NCBI GenBank assembly: GCA_021443945.1 | Contig: JABUSF010000001.1 | Location: 228,913-235,105 of the forward strand | DNA length: 6,193 bases | DNA from: Ileibacterium sp. | GTDB taxonomy: Bacteria > Bacillota_I > Bacilli_A > Erysipelotrichales > Erysipelotrichaceae | Reading direction: 5' to 3' | Shown here: one piece after another, positions 1-4,243 of the stretch | How the letters are laid out: each line of letters starts with the position of its first letter | Numbering within the stretch: the stretch's first letter is position 1 | The notes under the pieces: generated by a model | The model's input: the letters and a program-made list of their open reading frames with translations, nothing else | What the model was told of the DNA's origin: nothing | Database searches by the model: none | Made by a program: the position numbers and the translations under genes

Positions 1-407
1 GTGCCAGACGGGCGCTGGATACCGGCATGTATGCCTGTTTTGCCCATCCGGAACTGTTCCTGCGCTCCGATCTGCTGCAAATGGATGAGGATGTGGAACA
101 GGCTTTTACGGAACTGGCCCGGCTGGCGGCTGAAAAAAACATTCCCGTCGAATACAACTGTACAGGAATGATTGCCAATCAGATGTACCATGAAGAATGT
201 TATCCTCATCATCGTTTTTGGGAAATTGCAGCCAAAGAAGGCTGTAAAGCCGTGATCGGCATGGACTGCCACCAGCCGGACTATTTGGACAAACGATACT
301 ACGAACAGGCCCGGGATTATCTGGAGTCTTTGGGAATGGAAATTGTGGAAGACATCGGAGTGATTGACTACAAAGCTCTGAAGGAAATGAAGAATCGGAT
401 GGTCTGA
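1..407 (+). CDS. PHP-domain histidinol-phosphatase family protein, C-terminal part (5' end outside window)
   Basis: This is the 3' end of a gene that began before the window; the frame is open from base 3. PHP phosphoesterases of the histidinol-phosphatase (HisK/HisJ) type hydrolyse L-histidinol phosphate to histidinol in histidine synthesis, using a cluster of metal ions bound by His, Asp and Glu. Visible signatures are FAHPELF near base 45 (a metal-ligand His followed by Pro), VEYNCTG near 147-167 (the family's E-x-N strand), and IGMDCHQPDYL near 258-290, which corresponds to the usual C-terminal G-S-D-A-H-x-P metal-binding motif. The invariant Asp and His of that last motif are present, but Ser-Asp-Ala-His reads Met-Asp-Cys-His here. 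The gene stops with TGA at 405-407, just before a strong terminator. PHP family membership is fairly secure. Histidinol phosphate as the substrate is an inference, because related PHP proteins act on other phosphoesters and the N-terminal metal motifs are missing from view. Confidence 0.82.
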   Translation, partial: ARRALDTGMYACFAHPELFLRSDLLQMDEDVEQAFTELARLAAEKNIPVEYNCTGMIANQMYHEECYPHHRFWEIAAKEGCKAVIGMDCHQPDYLDKRYYEQARDYLESLGMEIVEDIGVIDYKALKEMKNRMV

Positions 408-415
408 CAGTCTGT

Positions 416-452
416 CATTCAAAAAGCCGCGGTTTGCGCGGCTTTTTGAATG
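416..452. terminator. Bidirectional intrinsic terminator between convergent genes
   Basis: A perfect 16-bp inverted repeat has arms at 416-431 (CATTCAAAAAGCCGCG) and 437-452 (CGCGGCTTTTTGAATG) around a 5-base loop. The GC-rich top (GCCGCG) is followed by TTTTT on either strand, so the same hairpin can end transcription of the PHP gene from the left and the amylase gene from the right. It lies 8 bases past the PHP stop codon and 1 base past the amylase stop codon. Confidence 0.93.
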
Positions 453-453
453 T

Positions 454-1950
454 TCAGGATTTCTTTCTGGAAAGAAGAGAGCGAAGACCGCCTTTTGTTT
501 TGAGGGCTTTTTTCATTGCAGCCGCATCTTTTTCCAGAATATAGACCGACAATCCTCCGGGAGGACAGGTCAGCCGGCCATCGCCGGAGGAATTAAAAGT
601 CACTTTATTGCCTGGATTGCCGGCATCTTCAAAGGTCATTCCTGCAAAGCTGGGTTCATGGACCGTTTTCTCCTTCCAGTCTGCAATGGTAAATAAAACC
701 AGAACCGGATGAGCGGTACTGTATGCCATCCAACAGGCTTTCTGCAAATCATCGTCGTATAAATCCACAATGTTGTCTTCCAGAAGATTGGCCCGGATCC
801 AGATCATTTCCCGAAGAAGCCAAACCGGCTGCTTATTGTTGTGGGGAATTCCATAGTAGTCCCCATAGAATACACAGGGAAGTTTGCAGCGGTTGAGCAG
901 GATGGAGGCATAAGCCTGGGGCTTGAACCAGTCCATTACCCAGGATTCCAGAGCCTGACCGGGCTGGGTATCATGATTATCCACAAAACTGCAGGAAAAT
1001 TCCGGATCGGTTTGACTGAGAGTATAGGCGTACAGATTTCGAATATCGTAGGTTCCATTGGAGCCGGCTGCCTGCATGAGATGGTAATGCAGGGGAACGT
1101 CCATCAGCTTCATGCAGTAACCGCTGTGGCTGAGATATTCTTTCAGCTCCCAAATGTTGCCGGTCCAGTATTCACCAATGGCAAGATTGGGATGGTTTCC
1201 GTACCGGTGCATGGTATTGAGCCATTGAGGAAAAAACTGGGAATCAATGCTTTTGACCGCATCCAGACGAAATCCGTTGACACCGGTGGTTTTGGTGTAC
1301 CATTTGCCCCACTGGTAAAGATGGTGAATGACTTCCGGATTGGAGAAATCGATGTCGCTTCCCATGACGTAGTCAAAGTTGCCGTTTTCCTTGCTCACAT
1401 TGGGATTCCAGTTTTTCCCTTCAAACTCCAGAATCCCGTGCTTTTTGCTTAGCTCATCCCAGTCCGTGCCGGTAAAGTGTGTCCAGTTCCACTGGAACGA
1501 GGAGTACTTTCCGTTTCGCCCTTCAAAGGTGTACCGGGTCCAGACCTGAACCGGATGATAGGCGCTGATGGCATGATACCGGTTGGATTCATCCATATTC
1601 CGGGCCATGATGTCTTCTGTTTGGTCCGCTCCCATCCGGTGATTGAGAACGACATCAGCAATCACCTGTATTTTTTTCTTCTGCAAAGACTGAATGGCTT
1701 TGAGATACTGGGTTTTGGTCCCGTATTTCGTACCGATGCTGCCTTTCTGGCGGAATTCTCCCAGATCATATAAATCGTAAACTCCATAACCCACGTCATT
1801 TCGGCCGGTAAACCCTTTGGAAGCAGGAGGCATCCATACATGAGTAAAGCCATTGGCTGCCAGAGCTGAAGAGGTGGAAATCAAATTTTTGTATAAACTG
1901 CCGTCGGCAGGCAGATACCATTCAAAACACTGAAAGATGGTTTTATTCAT
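454..1950 (-). CDS. Cytoplasmic alpha-amylase, GH13 (GH13_5-like)
   Basis: This 498-residue protein is predicted to hydrolyse internal alpha-1,4 links of starch, glycogen or maltodextrins. It starts directly with TIFQCFEWYLP, has no signal peptide, and so should act in the cytoplasm. The GH13 conserved regions are all visible: region I DVVLNH (99-104), region II GFRLDAVKS with nucleophile D230, region III GEYW with acid/base E260, and region IV FVDNHDTQ with transition-state stabiliser D327. NWNPNVSKENGNFDYVMGSD (about 180-199) and PCVFYGDYYG are typical of the GH13_5 bacterial liquefying or intracellular amylases, and the length is normal. ATG at 1950 is preferred because an AGAAGGTGAT Shine-Dalgarno sits 4 bases before it; an in-frame GTG at 1959 lies inside that site. 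Two oddities are a Ser (234) where region II normally has Lys-His, and a Lys/Arg-rich tail of about 25 residues after the C-terminal beta domain. The gene is convergent with the PHP gene and divergent from the BlaI-like gene. The family call is secure; the natural substrate is inferred. Confidence 0.95.
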   Translation of the reverse strand: MNKTIFQCFEWYLPADGSLYKNLISTSSALAANGFTHVWMPPASKGFTGRNDVGYGVYDLYDLGEFRQKGSIGTKYGTKTQYLKAIQSLQKKKIQVIADVVLNHRMGADQTEDIMARNMDESNRYHAISAYHPVQVWTRYTFEGRNGKYSSFQWNWTHFTGTDWDELSKKHGILEFEGKNWNPNVSKENGNFDYVMGSDIDFSNPEVIHHLYQWGKWYTKTTGVNGFRLDAVKSIDSQFFPQWLNTMHRYGNHPNLAIGEYWTGNIWELKEYLSHSGYCMKLMDVPLHYHLMQAAGSNGTYDIRNLYAYTLSQTDPEFSCSFVDNHDTQPGQALESWVMDWFKPQAYASILLNRCKLPCVFYGDYYGIPHNNKQPVWLLREMIWIRANLLEDNIVDLYDDDLQKACWMAYSTAHPVLVLFTIADWKEKTVHEPSFAGMTFEDAGNPGNKVTFNSSGDGRLTCPPGGLSVYILEKDAAAMKKALKTKGGLRSLLSRKKS

Positions 1951-1954
1951 AGTT

Positions 1955-1964
1955 ATCACCTTCT
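1955..1964 (-). promoter_or_regulatory. Ribosome binding site of the amylase gene
   Basis: On the minus strand the bases read AGAAGGTGAT, one mismatch from the ideal AGGAGGTGAT, and end 4 bases before ATG at 1950. This fixes the start at ATG 1950. The upstream in-frame GTG at 1959 is part of the site itself and cannot use it. Confidence 0.85.
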
Positions 1965-2105
1965 TTTAGATTATCGGGTGAGACCGGTTAAATAAAAGCG
2001 AAATACCGCCGCTTTCTTTTGGAACACGTAAAAAGATTTCAGATTTAAATATCAAAAAATTGAAGTATTCGGTACAATGAGAACTAAGCATGGTTAAAAC
2101 ACCTC
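1965..2105. promoter_or_regulatory. Divergent intergenic region serving amylase (-) and BlaI-like gene (+)
   Basis: This AT-rich spacer must carry the promoters of two genes transcribed away from each other. On the plus strand TACAAT at 2073-2078 is a good -10 hexamer about 40 bases before the BlaI-like start, but no good -35 lies 16-18 bases upstream. On the minus strand TTGATA (2059-2054) resembles a -35, but the matching -10 is poor. A weak catabolite-response-like sequence lies at 1992-2006 (ATAAAAGCGAAATAC). No clear TACA-n-TGTA dyad of the BlaI/CopY kind is visible. Confidence 0.4.
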
Positions 2106-2113
2106 AAGGAGGG
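2106..2113 (+). promoter_or_regulatory. Ribosome binding site of the BlaI-like gene
   Basis: AAGGAGGG lies 5 bases before ATG 2119. This near-perfect Shine-Dalgarno supports ATG 2119 over the internal ATG at 2134, which has no such site. Confidence 0.85.
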
Positions 2114-2118
2114 ATTTT

Positions 2119-2490
2119 ATGTTGATTGAAGGCATGCTGACTAAACAGGAACTGGTGGTTATGGATTTGCTGTGGAGAGCAGATCAACCGCTAAGCCTTC
2201 ATGAAATTCTGGAGATTAACCCCAATCTGAACCGGAATACACTGCAAAGCGTCATTCGGCGTCTGATGCAAATGAACATGGTTCAAGTGGCAGGGTATGG
2301 TTTTAACCGGACCTCACTGACCCGAAAAATCACCTATGTGAAAAGCCAGTATGAGTATTTTAAGGACAGTTATGTACCGGATACCCAAAAGCAGCTGACA
2401 CTCCAATGCTTAAAGACGAATGATGATCCTGGTTTTCTTAAAGAATGCCAGGAAATTATTGAACGCCGCCTTGCCCATCAAGGAAGCTGA
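2119..2490 (+). CDS. BlaI/MecI/CopY-family (penicillinase repressor-like) transcriptional regulator
   Basis: This 123-residue protein has the length and N-terminal pattern of BlaI/MecI/CopY repressors, which bind DNA as dimers through a winged helix. LTKQELVVMDLLWRADQPLS (7-26) matches the family's first helix pattern (LT-x2-E-x2-VM-x2-LW). HEILEINPNLNRNTLQSVIRRLMQMNMVQV (28-57) holds the helix-turn-helix, with recognition helix NRNTLQSVIRRLMQ, followed by a wing around GYGFNRTSLTRKITYV. Residues 80-120 would form the helical dimerisation part. The second half is less typical than the first. The usual partner of such a repressor, a BlaR1/MecR1 membrane metalloprotease sensor, is not adjacent; the next gene on the same strand encodes a membrane-anchored C39-like peptidase with its own promoter. 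Targets and inducer are unknown. It could control itself, the divergent amylase gene or the following peptidase gene, but no operator is evident. Confidence 0.78.
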   Translation: MLIEGMLTKQELVVMDLLWRADQPLSLHEILEINPNLNRNTLQSVIRRLMQMNMVQVAGYGFNRTSLTRKITYVKSQYEYFKDSYVPDTQKQLTLQCLKTNDDPGFLKECQEIIERRLAHQGS

Positions 2491-2507
2491 TGCAGCTTCC
2501 TTTTTTT
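2480..2507 (+). terminator. Intrinsic terminator overlapping the end of the BlaI-like gene
   Basis: AAGGAAGCTG (2480-2489) pairs perfectly with CAGCTTCCTT (2493-2502) around the loop ATG, followed by a run of seven T at 2501-2507. The left arm lies inside the coding sequence and contains the first two bases of the TGA stop (2488-2490), so the terminator is built into the gene's last codons. Confidence 0.9.
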
Positions 2508-2551
2508 CTAGACTGTTTTGAGAAAACGGATTCTTTTTTTTTTCAATATTC

Positions 2552-2579
2552 TTTGTGATAGAATTCCTCTTTGTATAAT
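2552..2579 (+). promoter_or_regulatory. Sigma-A-type promoter of the C39-like peptidase gene
   Basis: A consensus -10 TATAAT lies at 2574-2579, 29 bases before ATG 2609. The best -35 candidates are TTTGTG (2552-2557, 16-base spacer) or TTGTGA (2553-2558, 15-base spacer); both are imperfect. A run of ten T at 2534-2543, just upstream, could act as an UP-like element. The promoter follows the BlaI-like gene's terminator, so the peptidase gene is probably its own transcription unit. Confidence 0.65.
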
Positions 2580-2608
2580 GTACTTTAGCGCAAAATGGAG
2601 TTTAAACT

Positions 2609-3616
2609 ATGCAAAAAATCAAGAAACGAAGAAAGATCAATCGGCGAAATGTGCTGATTGCAGTGGTTTGTGGGTGCATTCTTCTGGGTTTGACAGCCTG
2701 GGGTGTCCTTTGGGCCAATAAAAAGATATACGGTATGATAAAACAGAAAAATATGAAAGAAGACATTGCAGCGGTCATCGAAAAACATGAAGATTTTGTC
2801 AAGTCCTTGGATTCTGTGCAGCAGCCTTCCGAGATCAGCTCTGAAACTTTTCAATCCCTCAAGCAGATGGCACTGACGGATACGGATTTCTCCCTCCTGG
2901 ATCAGTACAAACCGGATGAGAAGGTCAGCGATGAGTATTATAAACAGGTAATGGATTTAAAAAACCTTACTGGAAATCCGGAAGCAGCATCCCTGTTTTT
3001 GAATATTGGCGACTACAGTGAAGACATTCTGACTTTTTATCTGCGGGATACGGACCGCTATGAATTTGTAAAAGCCTATCCGGAAAGATCCAATTATCAA
3101 TCCGGAACCCCCGCTCTTTCCGAGAATCTGAACGAAGTGCCCGGTCTGATTCAGTGGGATCTGCGATGGGGATATTATCCCTATGGTGATTTGGATGTGG
3201 CATATGCAGGCTGTGCTCCCACTGCACTGGCAATGGTCATTTCCTACCTGAATCAGGATCCCATGGTCACCCCAAATGTTGTGGCCCGTCATTCTGAGGA
3301 TGCAGGAATGTATGTTCTGGGAGTGGGAACCTCCAATGAGCTGCTGACGGAAGCTGCAGACTATTACGGAATTCAGTCCGAAAGCGTCAATATTGATGAG
3401 GAAAGTGTAAAAGCCGCTCTTGCCGATGGAAAAATTTTGATTTTGAGCATGATGCCTGGAAAATTTACCACTACAGGGCACTTTATTGTGGCGTATAAGG
3501 ATGAAAATGGACAAATGAAAATTCATGATCCAAACTCCCTGAAACGCAGCAGTCAGCTTTGGGATTATTCTGAAGTGCTCAGTGAATCCAATGCAGTCTG
3601 GGCGTATTCTAAATAA
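2609..3616 (+). CDS. Membrane-anchored C39-like (peptidase C39_2-type) cysteine peptidase
   Basis: This 335-residue protein begins with a very basic head (KKRRKINRR, 5-13) and one hydrophobic segment (about 14-36), which predicts an uncleaved anchor with the bulk of the protein outside the cell. A charged helical stretch (about 45-160, including GDYSEDILTFYLRDTDRYEF) precedes a papain-like C39 domain at about 175-335. Expected active-site residues are present: Gln182 in IQWDLRWGYYPYG (oxyanion hole), Cys202 in AGCAPTALAMVISYL, His291 in TTTGHFIVAY and Asp307 in KIHDPNS. The domain closely fits the family pattern of many uncharacterised Firmicute surface proteins ending in an LWAYS-like motif, here VWAYSK. 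The start is supported by GGAG (2597-2600) 8 bases before ATG. The protein has no ABC-transporter parts, so it is not a bacteriocin exporter of the classical C39 kind. Its substrate is unknown; cell-wall or secreted-peptide processing is a guess. Confidence 0.88.
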   Translation: MQKIKKRRKINRRNVLIAVVCGCILLGLTAWGVLWANKKIYGMIKQKNMKEDIAAVIEKHEDFVKSLDSVQQPSEISSETFQSLKQMALTDTDFSLLDQYKPDEKVSDEYYKQVMDLKNLTGNPEAASLFLNIGDYSEDILTFYLRDTDRYEFVKAYPERSNYQSGTPALSENLNEVPGLIQWDLRWGYYPYGDLDVAYAGCAPTALAMVISYLNQDPMVTPNVVARHSEDAGMYVLGVGTSNELLTEAADYYGIQSESVNIDEESVKAALADGKILILSMMPGKFTTTGHFIVAYKDENGQMKIHDPNSLKRSSQLWDYSEVLSESNAVWAYSK

Positions 3617-3654
3617 GCTTCTGCTGAATTGACTGAAAATGTGAAATGACAAAC

Positions 3655-3685
3655 AAAAAACCTGGCTGACACAGCCAGGTTTTTT
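3655..3685. terminator. Bidirectional intrinsic terminator after the C39-like and XRE genes
   Basis: A 13-bp perfect stem, AAAAAACCTGGCT (3655-3667) and AGCCAGGTTTTTT (3673-3685), encloses the loop GACAC. Either strand shows a GC-rich hairpin followed by six T. It lies 38 bases after the peptidase stop on the plus strand and about 97 bases after the XRE stop on the minus strand, so it can serve both. The remaining bases, 3686-3782, show nothing else I can name. Confidence 0.93.
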
Positions 3686-3782
3686 GCAATTGGAGGCCTG
3701 CTATAAGCAGACACTGGAAAACTGAATAAGAAAATACAAATAAGAATATGATTGAATTTCAATGCGGCTCTTATGCAGATTC

Positions 3783-3983
3783 TTAATCCTGAACCACGAA
3801 AAATACATTTTGAATTGGTTCATTCAAAGCAGAGGCGATTCGGAAGGCAAGCTCAAGAGAGGGAATGTACTTTTTGTTTTCAATTGACAAGACAGCCTGT
3901 CTGGAAATGCTTGTCAGCTTGGCAAGTTCTTCCTGTGTGAGGGACTCCCGGGCACGCAGCTCTTTCATTCGGTTTTCGATCAT
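3783..3983 (-). CDS. Short Cro/CI (XRE)-family HTH regulator
   Basis: This 66-residue protein is almost entirely one XRE helix-turn-helix domain. MKELRARESLTQEELAKL (6-23) is followed by the turn and recognition helix SISRQAVLSIENKKYIPS (25-42), then LELAFRIASALNEPIQNVF, the standard closing helices. It has no effector or membrane domain. Such stand-alone XRE proteins in Firmicutes often repress themselves and a neighbouring membrane or transporter gene, but the target here is unknown. ATG 3983 is chosen because GGTGGTGATC ends 5 bases upstream and because the domain begins right after it. The open frame continues about 23 codons further upstream, but that part lacks family similarity. The gene lies downstream of, and in the same direction as, the MATE gene, 260 bases away, and ends toward the bidirectional terminator at 3655-3685. 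The repeat-rich DNA upstream (4014-4193) may hold its operators. Confidence 0.9.
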   Translation of the reverse strand: MIENRMKELRARESLTQEELAKLTSISRQAVLSIENKKYIPSLELAFRIASALNEPIQNVFFVVQD

Positions 3984-3988
3984 AAGAA

Positions 3989-3998
3989 GATCACCACC
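3989..3998 (-). promoter_or_regulatory. Ribosome binding site of the XRE gene
   Basis: The minus strand reads GGTGGTGATC, one mismatch from the extended ideal GGAGGTGATC, with TTCTT before ATG 3983. It selects the 66-residue form over the longer open frame that reaches 4052. Confidence 0.8.
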
Positions 3999-4013
3999 AC
4001 TTCTGTCATCTAT

Positions 4014-4123
4014 AGGGTATACGCAGAAATGGCTGTCTGCAATCGAAAACAATCTGAAAAAGACAATTTTCCTCTGGTAAACAATCTAAAACGTATACCC
4101 TTTTGATAATACAAATTGTTTTC
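4014..4123. repeat. Inverted and direct short repeats upstream of the XRE gene
   Basis: AGGGTATACG (4014-4023) recurs as its exact reverse complement CGTATACCCT (4092-4101), with GTATAC palindromic inside each. Between and around them, AAACAATCT occurs at 4047-4055 and 4079-4087 as a direct repeat with 32-base spacing (about three helical turns). GAAAACAAT (4045-4053) is matched by ATTGTTTTC (4115-4123). The segment lies 31 to 140 bases upstream of the XRE start, where promoter and operator DNA is expected. A minus-strand TATTAT (4111-4106) could be a -10, but its -35 is poor. Function is inferred from position only. Confidence 0.5.
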
Positions 4124-4149
4124 CTTGAAAATGAAAGAGCGGGAATTTT

Positions 4150-4195
4150 CGTTACATTACCGCAAAGTAACGCTTACATAACATTATGTAACGTT
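4150..4195. promoter_or_regulatory. Palindromic operator-like cluster (TTACATAA-CA-TTATGTAA and GTAACG repeats)
   Basis: TTACATAACATTATGTAA at 4174-4191 is a perfect 8+2+8 palindrome; allowing one bulged C (4173), pairing extends through AACG/CGTT to 4169-4195. The hexamer GTAACG occurs at 4167-4172 and 4188-4193, 21 bases apart, and in reverse (CGTTAC) at 4150-4155. There is no T-run next to it on either strand, so it does not look like a terminator for the MATE gene. A dimeric repressor site is the simplest reading. The bound protein is unknown; the neighbouring XRE protein is one candidate. Confidence 0.5.
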
Positions 4196-4243
4196 TAAGA
4201 AATGAACATAAAATGTATGAAATACAGTCGGTTTACGTGCTCG

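Noticed and set aside
841..1452. 203-codon open frame on the plus strand inside the amylase gene
   Set aside because: It is antisense to a GH13 protein with all catalytic motifs intact, lacks a ribosome binding site and resembles no family; it reflects stop-codon scarcity opposite the real frame.
2518..2721. 67-codon plus-strand frame overlapping the start of the C39-like gene
   Set aside because: It begins before the TATAAT promoter at 2574-2579, reads out of frame across the anchor segment of the peptidase, and has no family resemblance.
2957..3652. 231-codon open frame antisense to the C39-like peptidase gene
   Set aside because: The composition (many Ile, His, Gln, Cys) is typical of a reverse-strand shadow, and the peptidase on the other strand has recognisable catalytic motifs.
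3565..3762. 65-codon minus-strand frame with a signal-peptide-like start (TTG; MKFNHILICIFLFSFP)
   Set aside because: It runs through the bidirectional terminator hairpin and into the 3' end of the peptidase gene, begins with TTG and has only a weak AAGAG upstream; the hydrophobic start is probably due to AT-rich DNA.
3984..4052. N-terminal extension of the XRE protein to 89 residues
   Set aside because: The extra residues lie upstream of a strong GGTGGTGATC ribosome binding site for ATG 3983 and do not belong to the XRE domain.
4131..4181. 16-codon frame starting ATG 4131 (MKEREFSLHYRKVTLT) over the palindrome region
   Set aside because: No Shine-Dalgarno precedes it and it ends inside the palindrome; nothing supports translation.
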